A DNA stretch of 50,556 nt from Phycisphaerae bacterium (lineage in GTDB: Bacteria; Planctomycetota; Phycisphaerae; SM23-33): assembly GCA_030745875.1 (NCBI GenBank), contig JASLNT010000095.1, forward strand, positions 1 through 50,556. Direction: 5' to 3'. Positions 8,652-17,369 of the stretch are shown piece by piece. A program made the position numbers and the translations under genes. The notes under the pieces are model-generated. The model searched no databases. It was not told the origin of the DNA and saw nothing but the letters and a program-made list of their open reading frames with translations. The first letter of the stretch is position 1; every line of letters starts with the position of its first letter.

Positions 8652-9499
8652 CTTCAAAGGTTTTGAAAACGATCGGGCGCACGGTATTGGTCTCCGGTGT
8701 CTGGGCTGCGGGTCTGTTAGTGCTGATATCGGCGGCGGGCTGCAATTTGCCCGGGAGGAAGCAATACACGATTCTTCTCCACACATTCACCGGACCCGAC
8801 CATGTCCGCCAATCTAAACTCTACCGCGACAAGACCAAAGAAATGGCCGGATGGAGCGGCCTGGATGTCGTTCACAAAGACCGCAATAGCGAATTGTACT
8901 GGGGCGAATACCGCTCGATAGACGACGCGGCTCCGAATCTGAAAACAGCCAGGACCTGGCGTGTGCCCAACGTAAACAGACCTGCGTTCCCGTTCCCTAA
9001 AGTTGTGCTGCGGCCCGGCAAGGAAGTCGGTATTCCGAAATACAATCTGCTTAACGTTTCCGAGGGTCACTGGACGGTTCTCGTCGCCATCTACGTTGAC
9101 GACGCATCGCAGGGTTTTGTCGGTCGCGAACGACAGAAGCACGCGCTGGAATACTGCGACTTCCTGCGGAAGCAAGGCTTTGAGGCGTATTACCATCACG
9201 TAACCGGGCGGTCGCAGATTACAGTGGGAGCCTTCCCCGAAAACGCTGTTGTAGTGGAGACCAAACCCAGCCTGAAACCGGACATGGTTATCGCCAAGCA
9301 GGTTATCAGGAGCGAGAAGATGCGTAAGATTATGGCTACTCGCGAACCGCCGCTGTGTTTCCTGGTCGTTAACGATCACACGGAGTACACGAAACGCCGC
9401 AGCGTGAAAACGGGCAAGATGGTCAAGGTCATAACCAACAGTCATCCGATTCCAATCCCAAAGAGACGCACCTCCTCCAATCCTTACGACAAGAGATAA
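8648..9499 (+). CDS. Predicted lipoprotein with SPOR-like domain
   Basis: The protein has 283 residues. The N-terminus is a lipoprotein signal: a basic start, a hydrophobic stretch to about residue 28, and the lipobox ISAAGC with Cys32 as the lipidated residue. The segment from about 148 to 205 (WTVLVAIYVDD, then a helix around the residues CDFLRKQGFEAYYHH, then SQITVGAF) has the beta-alpha-beta pattern of a SPOR-like, peptidoglycan-binding domain. The C-terminus is basic. It is translationally coupled to rph by ATGA and is followed by rdgB after 12 bp. I do not recognise a named family. The SPOR assignment is by pattern only. Confidence 0.75.
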   Translation: MTSKVLKTIGRTVLVSGVWAAGLLVLISAAGCNLPGRKQYTILLHTFTGPDHVRQSKLYRDKTKEMAGWSGLDVVHKDRNSELYWGEYRSIDDAAPNLKTARTWRVPNVNRPAFPFPKVVLRPGKEVGIPKYNLLNVSEGHWTVLVAIYVDDASQGFVGRERQKHALEYCDFLRKQGFEAYYHHVTGRSQITVGAFPENAVVVETKPSLKPDMVIAKQVIRSEKMRKIMATREPPLCFLVVNDHTEYTKRRSVKTGKMVKVITNSHPIPIPKRRTSSNPYDKR

Positions 9500-9511
9500 G
9501 AGCGCTTACAT

Positions 9512-10147
9512 ATGCCGGAAAAGCCGATAGTTCTCGCAACGGGTAACCCGGGCAAACTCCGGGAAATCGCCCAGGTCCTTGCAGGGCTTCCTGTGGACAT
9601 CGTCGGCCTGAATGAACTCGCTGCCATCCCTGAACCGGAGGAAACGGGCGACACTTTCGCCCGGAACGCTCGAGACAAGGCGTTGTACTACGCCCAGGCC
9701 ACCGGGCAATGGTGCCTTGCCGACGACTCAGGGCTTGAAGTGGACGCACTTGGCGGTGAGCCCGGGGTTCGCAGCGCACGCTACAGCAGCGACACAGTGG
9801 CGCCCGGGGCAGGCAGAAGCATAGTCGATCTGGCTAACAATACAAAATTGCTGGCTGCACTCGAGGACGTCCCCGACCATCTCCGCACGGCGAGATTCGT
9901 TTGCTGCCTGGCGTTGGCTGACCGGAGTGGGGTTTTGATCGAGACAAGCGGAACGTTCGAGGGGCTCATCGCCCGCGGCGCCGCCGGCGACAACGGGTTT
10001 GGTTACGATCCGTTGTTCTATGTTCCCGACTGCAACTGCACCGCCGCCCAACTGCCCCCTGAAGAAAAGAACCGCATCAGTCATCGAGGCCAGGCCGTCA
10101 AACGCTTCGTCGAATTACTCGCCGACCACCTCGCCCGAAAAAGCTGA
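9512..10147 (+). CDS. rdgB: XTP/dITP diphosphatase (RdgB/HAM1 family)
   Basis: This house-cleaning enzyme hydrolyses ITP, dITP and XTP to monophosphates and keeps deaminated purines out of DNA and RNA. The 211-residue protein shows LATGNPGKLREI (substrate loop), ADDSGLEVDALGGEPGVRSARYS (metal-binding acidic segment) and GFGYDPLFYVPD near residue 162, followed by ISHRGQAVKRF. All are family signatures, and the length is normal. Its last 33 bp overlap the 3' end of the convergent membrane-protein gene. Confidence 0.94.
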   Translation: MPEKPIVLATGNPGKLREIAQVLAGLPVDIVGLNELAAIPEPEETGDTFARNARDKALYYAQATGQWCLADDSGLEVDALGGEPGVRSARYSSDTVAPGAGRSIVDLANNTKLLAALEDVPDHLRTARFVCCLALADRSGVLIETSGTFEGLIARGAAGDNGFGYDPLFYVPDCNCTAAQLPPEEKNRISHRGQAVKRFVELLADHLARKS

Positions 10148-10897
10148 CCGCTCCGGCCGGACTCGCACGAACCACCAAATCGCAAAAACCGCCGCAATCG
10201 CCAGATGGACGACCATCGGTTCATACCAGTGGACGGGGGGAACGGCGATATCCTCTCCAAGAGGCGTAATGCGGTACATAACTTCGGCGTAATGCCACAC
10301 AAATCCCGACTCTTCGGCTATGGCGGAGAAGACCCCGTACAATGGGTTCGCCCGCAGCCCGAATCCGGCGAGAGTGCTCTTGTAATCGGTCGGCGCGAGT
10401 TGCAGCAGCCCGGGCAACCAGAACAGGCCCGCCTGCAATCCCGTCAGGAACACTCCGGCGGCGACTGCTCCGAGATATCTGAATCTCACTGTGGAGGCGC
10501 ATCTGGCGATCGCAATTGAACACAACGCAACCGACGCATAGATGCAGTACAGTTTGACCGCCGAGTAGAAGGTCACCGCCGGCGTGCACAACCACAGAAC
10601 CACCAGCAGTACGGCGGTTGCGTCGGCGACACAACCGCCCCTGAGCAGACCCGACAGCGCGCTGCGCGGTCCGGCGGCGAATATCGCCGAGCCCAGCGCC
10701 ACCCACACGCCGGTGAATATCAGGCACGCAGGCACAAGCATTCGGACCGACCCGCCGTAAAACTGGGGCAAAAGAAAGACGCTGAGTTGGGCGGCGGCGG
10801 TAGCCGCCACTATGCCCACTACGGCCCATCCATCACGCTTCAGGAGCGTTCGGGCAGGCCCGGGGGGGATTGACGAACTGTCTGTATCCGAAGACAC
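10115..10897 (-). CDS. Uncharacterised polytopic membrane protein
   Basis: The 260-residue protein has about six hydrophobic segments, at roughly 23-43, 53-73, 88-110, 113-133, 142-160 and 228-246. The loop between the last two contains Trp, Tyr and Glu residues (EESGFVWHYAEVMYRITPLG). I recognise no family. The start is GTG at 10897, with a weak ribosome-binding site (TGGAAAA). It lies 5 bp after the stop of the upstream YdjY-ExbD-like gene, so the two probably share a transcript. The 33-bp overlap with the rdgB 3' end on the other strand is unusual but does not disturb either frame. Confidence 0.7.
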   Translation of the reverse strand: MSSDTDSSSIPPGPARTLLKRDGWAVVGIVAATAAAQLSVFLLPQFYGGSVRMLVPACLIFTGVWVALGSAIFAAGPRSALSGLLRGGCVADATAVLLVVLWLCTPAVTFYSAVKLYCIYASVALCSIAIARCASTVRFRYLGAVAAGVFLTGLQAGLFWLPGLLQLAPTDYKSTLAGFGLRANPLYGVFSAIAEESGFVWHYAEVMYRITPLGEDIAVPPVHWYEPMVVHLAIAAVFAIWWFVRVRPERSAFSGEVVGE

Positions 10898-10902
10898 GTA
10901 TG

Positions 10903-12138
10903 TTATTTTCCATCGGTCCGACTGGATTTGTTCTTGTCGTCAGCTGGCTGGGTGGAGGCCTTGTGCTTGGCCAGTTCCTGACGGAGCGCAGCGGCGTAGT
11001 CTTCCCAGAGAGCCCTCATACGCTCGGTCCGGGCCAGTTCTCGATCAATCTCCGCCAAGACTCTCTGGGCTTGCTTGGCGGGGTCCATGAGCAGATGTTC
11101 GGCGCGTGCGAAGTCCTTGGCCCAGCGTTTGAGTTCGGCTTGGGCCTGCTCGGGACTGCGAGGGGGAATGGGCGCTTTGGGCGTAAGTTGCTGCTGTTCG
11201 GTTTCCGAGACACCGGCGAAGGCGAGTTCCTCGCGTGCTTCAGCGACATCGTAAACGATAGTCTGCGCGTCGGACCTGATAACCGCAAGCGTATCTCTAT
11301 GAACGGCCACAAACTTCCTGACCCAGGCCCTGAGATTCCCGGGAAGGATACGCTCACCATCGATCTTCATTCGCCCAAACCTGTCGATCTCGAGAAGAAT
11401 CCTGGCATGCGGTGATTTCTCAGCCCCCGGCCGCGGAGCAATTGTAACTTTTACCTTCGTCCCGATCGGCGGGACGACTTTCGGATTGGCCATATACTCA
11501 GCCTGAACGTTACCCTCGCCGCCCTTGCTGCTGGACTCGAAAGGCACATCTATCAGGGATGAGGAGAAATTCGACACCGAGACAATCTCTCCATTGATAT
11601 CGGCGGCGTAAGTATTGTCGGGCAACATGTCCGAACCAACGAACACCCAGGTCTTCGGTGCGGGCAATTTCTTCTTCCCTACGCCCTGCAACCACGCCCC
11701 GGCGATGTCCTTATGTTTCTTCCCATCCTTATCGGTCCACTCCAGCGTAATATCGAGTTCAGGTCCCTGGGGAGGTCCGAACCGACTGACCCCGTCCCGC
11801 CCGGTGGACCATCGTGCGGGCTTTCCTCGCGTAAGCCCCATAGCAAGCAGTCCGCCGTGAATGTGCGACGGAAGCACGTCACTGCGAAGAATGCTCTCGT
11901 GTTCTTTGGTTCCGGTCCTGCAGATCATAAACTCAAGCATCACTTCGCGCTGGCAGACTTCGGCGCTGAAGCTGATCGTTCGTTTTTTTAAGTCGAGTGC
12001 TATCGGGCTGACGCGGCGGGCGGGCTGCGTGGAGGAGACTTTGGCTCCTTTCGGATCGGTGATCTGCCCCTGGGCTCCAATCAGAATCCAACCTAGAATA
12101 CCAGCGGTTATAACGACAATCGATGCACGAGTTCTCAT
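10903..12138 (-). CDS. Exported protein with YdjY-type domain and ExbD/TolR-like domain
   Basis: The protein has 411 residues. A signal peptide or anchor covers about residues 4-23. Residues about 40-195 resemble the YdjY domain seen in planctomycete proteins (AEVCQREVMLEFMICRTGTKEHESI, then a later TWVFVGSDML segment). Residues about 243-315 have the pattern of the ExbD/TolR periplasmic domain: ILLEIDRFGRMKIDGERI, then a helix, then LAVIRSDAQTIVYDVAEAREELAFAGVSE. A charged coiled coil (about 325-400) ends the protein. The ATG at 12138 is chosen because AGGAG lies 8 nt before it and the signal peptide starts there. No exbB-type proton channel gene is adjacent, and the usual ExbD membrane anchor is replaced by the YdjY part. 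Confidence 0.72.
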   Translation of the reverse strand: MRTRASIVVITAGILGWILIGAQGQITDPKGAKVSSTQPARRVSPIALDLKKRTISFSAEVCQREVMLEFMICRTGTKEHESILRSDVLPSHIHGGLLAMGLTRGKPARWSTGRDGVSRFGPPQGPELDITLEWTDKDGKKHKDIAGAWLQGVGKKKLPAPKTWVFVGSDMLPDNTYAADINGEIVSVSNFSSSLIDVPFESSSKGGEGNVQAEYMANPKVVPPIGTKVKVTIAPRPGAEKSPHARILLEIDRFGRMKIDGERILPGNLRAWVRKFVAVHRDTLAVIRSDAQTIVYDVAEAREELAFAGVSETEQQQLTPKAPIPPRSPEQAQAELKRWAKDFARAEHLLMDPAKQAQRVLAEIDRELARTERMRALWEDYAAALRQELAKHKASTQPADDKNKSSRTDGK

Positions 12139-12277
12139 TACCGTTGCTCCTGTAGGGTCCAAACCGTGCGGGCGAATCGCCCGGCGGGTCGACAGCTTTG
12201 ATTTTCTCCGCAAGCGAGGCTTGTGGCAAGGATTTATCGGGTTCACGGAGATATCCAACCCGCAAATCGCCCCGTCG

Positions 12278-12319
12278 AAAATAAGGCGGGCTGCACATCG
12301 TTAAAGACGCACAGCCCGC
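12278..12319 (-). terminator. Rho-independent terminator of the secretin operon
   Basis: On the minus strand an 8-bp stem (GCGGGCTG, at 12319-12312, pairing with CAGCCCGC, at 12293-12286) encloses an 18-nt loop and is followed by CTTATTTT. It lies 27 bp after the secretin stop. Confidence 0.65.
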
Positions 12320-12345
12320 ACAGTGTTGCAGAATTCCAGAGGAGT

Positions 12346-15300
12346 CTAGGGGTTAACCTCCAACTCCTTCTCGCTCTGGATGATAATGCTCGGCCTGACC
12401 ATGATCATCAGGGTGCTTTCGTCTCTAACGTCGCCTGTGTTTGTGAACAGACGCCTCAGGAACGGAACTTTCGAGAGCACCGGAACGCCCAGTTCGCGTT
12501 CGACTGTATTTGAGACCTTCTGTCCGCCCAGCAGCAGCGTTCCGCCGTCGGGAACAGACACGGTTGTCTGCAAGTCCTGGGTGGTGATCTTCGGAAGAGT
12601 GACAAAAATCGGGGACTGGCCGCCAACCGGAAGGTTCGGGTCATCCGGATCGGGGACAGCAGCATTCGGGTTGACGTTGACCGTGTTGGTCAGGTCGCTG
12701 GTGGACACCTGCGGGCGGATAGTCATCGTCACGTAACGCCTGTCGGCCGAAACGGTGGCTTCTACGTCCAGCACAGTACCGCTGGTGACCGTGTCGGTTT
12801 CGACGTCTCGTGCGGAGGCTCCGGCTCCGCCGATTCCGCCGCCGCTGGAAACCTGCGACTCCGTGCCGCTGATGTAGGTCTCCTCGGTGGACAGCGAGAT
12901 ATAGGCTCTCTGACCGTTGAACAGCGTGATGCGCGGCGCCGTCAGCGTACGAGTCATATCGTGGGCCTGAGTGGCTTCAATCAGGAAGCTGACCTGCACG
13001 TCATCGAGGAACTGCCCGCCAAAGCTGAATGCGGGGCTTGCCGCAGCTCCGGCGGCTCCGAGCAGACTCGCGATGCCCGTTCCGCCCGAGCCGATCGTAT
13101 TGGTGAACGCCGGCAAGGCGGGATCCATCGTCGTGGCCGTCTGACCGTTCTGGATAGCGCCCATGGCGTTGGGGAATGCTGTCGGAACGGTCAGGGTGGT
13201 CGGGGAGATGAATTTCGGACCAAGGTTGAAGTAGAAGTCCAGGTCAATTCCCACACGGTTCAGGAAACCGCTCGATACGGTGATGAATCTGGCCTCGATG
13301 GAAACTTCGAGGGCTCGGGCTTCACGCAGCTTACCGATCAGTTCGACTATGCTGTCGTGATTCTCGATGGTCTGCGTAATGACGAGCTGTCCGCCGATTT
13401 CGCTGACGGCTCCGGCCTCACCGCCGGCGTCTCTCCACGAGTCGCGATCGACAGTGTCTGTGATAAGCGTCTTGATCTCACCGATGATCTCGGTGCGGGA
13501 TTTCAGGTCGCCTTCCAGACCCGAACCGGTGTCTCCACCGCCGGCCCCGGGATCAAACAGGCCCGTGCTGCTGCTGCTCTCGTCGCCGGCGCCCTTGGTT
13601 GACCTGCCCAGTCTCGGGCCTTCAAACATCGGTACGCGGACGATCATATCGCGAATGTCGTAAACTCGGACAACCGTCTGTTTGCCCAGATCCGCCTTGG
13701 TGGAAATCGTTATCACGCCTTCATCAATGACATAGCCCAGCCCGGTCTCAGAGACTCCAGGCTCGCCGCCGGTCGCCACATCTTCCAGAATGGTGTCCAG
13801 CGCTTTTCTGAAGGTGACGCTCGACAGGTGCACGTTGACCGTGGTGGCCGGTTCGATGCTTTCCAGCGCCAGCGCTCTCCACTTGACGTGGATATTGGCT
13901 CCGGAGACATCGCGGAGGAACTGGAAGACCTGGGTAAGCTCCATGTCCTCGAAGTCGAGTTTGGATACTCTCGTGTCAAGCTGCTTCCGGACGATGCGGT
14001 CCATCTCCGTCTCAGCCTGTGAACGGGCGTCGAAAGGTTTGCGCCTTATCGTGATCTCTTTCCAGTCCTTGGGATAGGTCACCAGCAGATGCCACGGAAT
14101 CTCAGAGCGGATAATATCCAACTGCGCCAGATTCGTTTCGCGATAGACATCTTTGAGCAGCCCCTTCTCTGATTCGAGTTGGGTGAAGTTCTGGAGCAGT
14201 TCCATGTGCTCATTGGCCCAACGGTTCTGCGGGTCCAGAATCTTGATCTGCTTGAGTTCTTCCAAGGCCGCGCCAAAGTTGCGTCCCGACTCGAGCGCTC
14301 TGGCCCGCGTGGTAAGATCGCTGATACGCCTGCGGCGTTTGGCCTCGTTCAGTTGGATCAGGCGCGTTTTGGCGTCCTGGATCTGTTTGCGCTCCTGGAC
14401 TTCCTTCTGCTTGATCCACTTGGTTCGGTTCGTCGCAATCCACTCAATCTGCCGCGATACCGCCGCCTGCATCTGACGGTACTGGTCGCTGCTGAAGAGG
14501 CTCTTCGAAGTGTCCACTACATTTCCGGCGGACTTGGCGGCTTCTGTCGCCGCGGTGAAGTCGGCTTCGCTGTCGGCGCTGGCCATCAACTCCTTGGAGC
14601 GTTGCATGGACTTCTGATATTCCATGGTGGCTTCACCACGCATGACATTGTTCCGCTGGATGAGCTTGTTAAGTACTCCGCCTCCACCGGACGAAGCACT
14701 CAACTTCCTGGCCAGGGCCAGCAGCTTTTTGGCTTCGGTAAGGCTCGGGTCCAACGCTACGGCGGTCTGGAGTTCCCCGACGGCTCCGGAGGAATTTCCA
14801 CCGTCCAGCAACGCCTTGCCATTGGCCAAATGCTCAGCCGCCGCCTTCTTCTTTCTCGCGGCGGCATTGGCGAGCAGGTTCGGCTGGGCCTTTACTGCGG
14901 GATTGGGGGCTACTGCAGCGACAGGCGTTACGGTGACTTTCTTCGTCGCGGGCTTGGGCGTAACAGCCGGGGTCTTCGTCGCAGGCTTCGCCACGGCAAC
15001 TGCGACCGGAGTGATGGTCGGAGTCTTCGTCGCGGGCTTGGGCGCGACGGCCGGGGTCTTCGTCGCGGGCTTTGCCGCAGCGGCGGCGGCTTTTATCTTG
15101 AAGTCAACTACAGCAAGTTCCGCTTTGGCGTCTTTGATTTCCGCCAGACGGAGAAACTTGCTGGACACAGCGATGGTGAACTGCTTCTTGGCTTCGGTGA
15201 GGTCACCGGCCTTGCGCGCTTTTTCTCCGGCGCGATAAGCCTCCAGCGCGGCGCGCTGCTTTCTTATTGCCGGATCAACGCGGACAAGGTAGTCATCCAG

Positions 15301-15519
15301 CTTCGTTTTATCGTCGCCGGTAAGGGCTTTCAGTTCGGCGGCTTTGAGCAGGACAGCCTTGGCCTGCTGGTAGTTCCGCGCTTCGAACTGAGATATCCCC
15401 TGCGTTAGCAGAGCCTTGGCCTTATCAGCATCGGCTTCCTGGGCAAAGGTCGTCGTCGTCAGCCCAGCCATCAAGGCCACTAATACGGTGATGCATATAA
15501 ACCTGTGGAGAAAGACCAC
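12346..15519 (-). CDS. Secretin-family outer-membrane protein (GspD/PilQ type)
   Basis: The product has 1057 residues. A signal peptide ends near residue 27. A long helical, TPR-like region (about 29-510) is broken at about 145-210 by a low-complexity stretch built on KPATKTP repeats. An N-domain resembling the secretin/TonB short N-terminal fold lies at about 515-600 (LDFEDMELTQVFQFLRDV). The secretin core follows from about 735 (ALEVSIEARFI) to the hallmark VPDGGTLLLGGQ near 986 and GVPVLSKVPFLRRLFTN. Secretins form ring channels for type II secretion or type IV pili. I chose GTG at 15519 because GAAAGGAG precedes it by 7 nt and it begins the signal peptide. The PilM-PilN, PilO-like and bitopic genes upstream make a pilus-like machine the best reading. 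Confidence 0.92.
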   Translation of the reverse strand: MVFLHRFICITVLVALMAGLTTTTFAQEADADKAKALLTQGISQFEARNYQQAKAVLLKAAELKALTGDDKTKLDDYLVRVDPAIRKQRAALEAYRAGEKARKAGDLTEAKKQFTIAVSSKFLRLAEIKDAKAELAVVDFKIKAAAAAAKPATKTPAVAPKPATKTPTITPVAVAVAKPATKTPAVTPKPATKKVTVTPVAAVAPNPAVKAQPNLLANAAARKKKAAAEHLANGKALLDGGNSSGAVGELQTAVALDPSLTEAKKLLALARKLSASSGGGGVLNKLIQRNNVMRGEATMEYQKSMQRSKELMASADSEADFTAATEAAKSAGNVVDTSKSLFSSDQYRQMQAAVSRQIEWIATNRTKWIKQKEVQERKQIQDAKTRLIQLNEAKRRRRISDLTTRARALESGRNFGAALEELKQIKILDPQNRWANEHMELLQNFTQLESEKGLLKDVYRETNLAQLDIIRSEIPWHLLVTYPKDWKEITIRRKPFDARSQAETEMDRIVRKQLDTRVSKLDFEDMELTQVFQFLRDVSGANIHVKWRALALESIEPATTVNVHLSSVTFRKALDTILEDVATGGEPGVSETGLGYVIDEGVITISTKADLGKQTVVRVYDIRDMIVRVPMFEGPRLGRSTKGAGDESSSSTGLFDPGAGGGDTGSGLEGDLKSRTEIIGEIKTLITDTVDRDSWRDAGGEAGAVSEIGGQLVITQTIENHDSIVELIGKLREARALEVSIEARFITVSSGFLNRVGIDLDFYFNLGPKFISPTTLTVPTAFPNAMGAIQNGQTATTMDPALPAFTNTIGSGGTGIASLLGAAGAAASPAFSFGGQFLDDVQVSFLIEATQAHDMTRTLTAPRITLFNGQRAYISLSTEETYISGTESQVSSGGGIGGAGASARDVETDTVTSGTVLDVEATVSADRRYVTMTIRPQVSTSDLTNTVNVNPNAAVPDPDDPNLPVGGQSPIFVTLPKITTQDLQTTVSVPDGGTLLLGGQKVSNTVERELGVPVLSKVPFLRRLFTNTGDVRDESTLMIMVRPSIIIQSEKELEVNP

Positions 15520-15609
15520 TGCAAGGCTCCTTTCAAAACATCCTGTAAGGCGTCCATCACGTCCAACAATTGGGTACTCCGTGGGAGGGCGCCCAGTGGG
15601 AGGACCCGT

Positions 15610-15630
15610 ACGGTGCGATCCCTGCACCGT
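15610..15630 (-). other. Hairpin in the secretin leader
   Basis: ACGGTGC (15610-15616) and GCACCGT (15624-15630) pair perfectly around a 7-nt loop. The hairpin lies about 90 nt before the secretin start, inside the long leader predicted from the promoter at 15722-15750. A second GC palindrome (GGGCGCCC) lies close by at about 15588. No known riboswitch pattern is recognised. Confidence 0.4.
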
Positions 15631-15721
15631 GTGAACGTATTCTGTTCTGGTCCAACACACGTCGCTCGGCATTGTTACACCATCTCGATTACGTCAGCAG
15701 CATCCGTACTACTAATTCGAG

Positions 15722-15750
15722 AGGATAGGTATTTTTTTCAATCAATGCAA
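15722..15750 (-). promoter_or_regulatory. Probable promoter of the secretin gene
   Basis: Read on the minus strand, TTGCAT (15750-15745) and TATCCT (15727-15722) are separated by 17 bp, with an A-rich spacer. The predicted start near 15715 gives a leader of almost 200 nt before the GTG at 15519. The secretin could thus be expressed independently of the upstream pilus genes. Confidence 0.5.
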
Positions 15751-15794
15751 GTCCAAAAAAGCGGAATTACTAAATCAATTTTAACGGGGGCTCG

Positions 15795-17327
15795 CTAAGG
15801 CGTCTGACCGCCCACCTTCGCCTGAAGTTCATTGAACGTCACCTTCCGTTCATCCTTATCGGACAGATGCTTAACCAGTATGTGCGACACCAGCTTACCG
15901 CCCTCAAGACAAATCAATTCTCGGGTCGTGCTGGGGCGTCCGGCCTCGGTGACAAACTTCCTCTCGAACTCAGCATGAACGACGGTTGCGTTGGTTGAGA
16001 AGTCAACGACTTTCATCGATTCTTGTCCGGTGACGGGATTTCTAATCTTCTTGGACATTACACCGCCGATTATGCGTCCGGGCTTGATGTCGAAGTTCTT
16101 CTCCGCCACCACCTGTCCAAGGCTTTGGGTGAATATGGTGCAACGCAGTTGTTGCTTGTTGCCCATGCCCGAGGCGCCGGTCAGGAAGTACTGTGTTGTT
16201 CGCGGGATAGCCTGCGCCCGAACCCATGGGCTCCATTTACCGAAAATCGCTCTGACCTGGGCGTCTTTCGGAGTACCTTTATAGACAACTTCATCGTACG
16301 TGTACAAGGGATTCACAAACACCAGTCTCGCCCTGTAACTATATATACGCTGAACTGTCACGTCGGCGTCGTGGAACAACAGCTCGATCTTCCCAGCTAC
16401 GCCTTTCGCGACGGGCGCCGGAGCGGGTTTCGCGGCGCCGGCGGCGGGAGCAGCAGCTTCGGCGGGGTCGGGGGCTTCGACCTCTTTGATCCACGGAGTG
16501 GTCCAGGCTTTCTTCTCCAGAGACCAGACCTTCCAATACTCAGGACGCAACACACTGTCCTGCTGGGTCTGGGAGAACACCTGGATCGCCTTGCGAACTT
16601 CATCGGCATTCTGTCCGGTGTATTCCGGGATAACAACAGGCTCGACGGGGGTTGCGTCTTCTGCGAGAGGCGCCTTCACCCGAACAACCTTGGTCACCGG
16701 GCCGAACGAGCCGTCGGCCAGAACCGTACGCCTCTCGATCTCCACGGCAAGTACGGTGGCGAGAACTTCATCCATCGCCGAACCGCGGAATTCCTGATTC
16801 CAGGCTTTCAGCAACTCGCCTATGGGGAAATCGGCTTTTCCGCGGAAGACCAGTTTGTCGACCGGGTCGCCCTTGCCGTCACTATCGATCACTTCTCGGA
16901 TCCCTTTGATCTCGGTGAAAACCGGCGCGAGCGTCTCCAGAATGTCCTTGATCTTCGCAAGGCGCACGCCTTCGGGCGGTTTGACCCGTTTGGGTTCCAC
17001 CAGAACCAGACGGTGGTTGCCCCAATTGGTAATCGCCGCCGGAGTTTTGGGGTTCCGTTGTTTGTCTATCTCGCCGGCGTAATCGTATACGGGCGCATCG
17101 CCTTCGCCCGAGGGCTTGCGAGCGGCTACGCGTTTGACCCAGTTAAGCAATTCGCCATCGACCTTGTCGGCGGGAACGACTCGCCCGGCGACTTGGGGAA
17201 CCTCGGATCTCTGCGGAGCCGAAAGGACCCACTGAAAAACACCATACGCCATGATAAGCACACAAACACCAAGAATGATCTTCTCCATGTGCTGGTCGAC
17301 GAACTTCATTTCTTCGATCTTGGCCAT
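15795..17327 (-). CDS. Uncharacterised bitopic protein of the pilus-like operon
   Basis: The 510-residue protein begins with a short cytoplasmic segment, then one membrane helix at about 17-36 (ILGVCVLIMAYGVFQWVL), then a large periplasmic region. An Ala/Pro linker lies near residues 288-310. The C-terminal part is beta-rich. The start follows a very good GAGGAGG site 7 nt away. It lies between the PilO-like gene and the secretin and probably links the inner-membrane platform to the outer-membrane ring, a role filled by PilP or GspC in other systems. I see no sequence similarity to those families, so the role is inferred from position only. Confidence 0.75.
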   Translation of the reverse strand: MAKIEEMKFVDQHMEKIILGVCVLIMAYGVFQWVLSAPQRSEVPQVAGRVVPADKVDGELLNWVKRVAARKPSGEGDAPVYDYAGEIDKQRNPKTPAAITNWGNHRLVLVEPKRVKPPEGVRLAKIKDILETLAPVFTEIKGIREVIDSDGKGDPVDKLVFRGKADFPIGELLKAWNQEFRGSAMDEVLATVLAVEIERRTVLADGSFGPVTKVVRVKAPLAEDATPVEPVVIPEYTGQNADEVRKAIQVFSQTQQDSVLRPEYWKVWSLEKKAWTTPWIKEVEAPDPAEAAAPAAGAAKPAPAPVAKGVAGKIELLFHDADVTVQRIYSYRARLVFVNPLYTYDEVVYKGTPKDAQVRAIFGKWSPWVRAQAIPRTTQYFLTGASGMGNKQQLRCTIFTQSLGQVVAEKNFDIKPGRIIGGVMSKKIRNPVTGQESMKVVDFSTNATVVHAEFERKFVTEAGRPSTTRELICLEGGKLVSHILVKHLSDKDERKVTFNELQAKVGGQTP

Positions 17328-17369
17328 CTACGGGCCTCCTCGGATTTCACTGCAACATTACCTGTAACG

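Noticed and set aside
14179..15408. A 409-residue plus-strand open frame opposite the secretin gene
   Set aside because: It lacks a ribosome-binding site and recognisable domains, and the opposite strand encodes a clear secretin with full motifs. The same applies to the 577-residue plus frame at 16023-17756.
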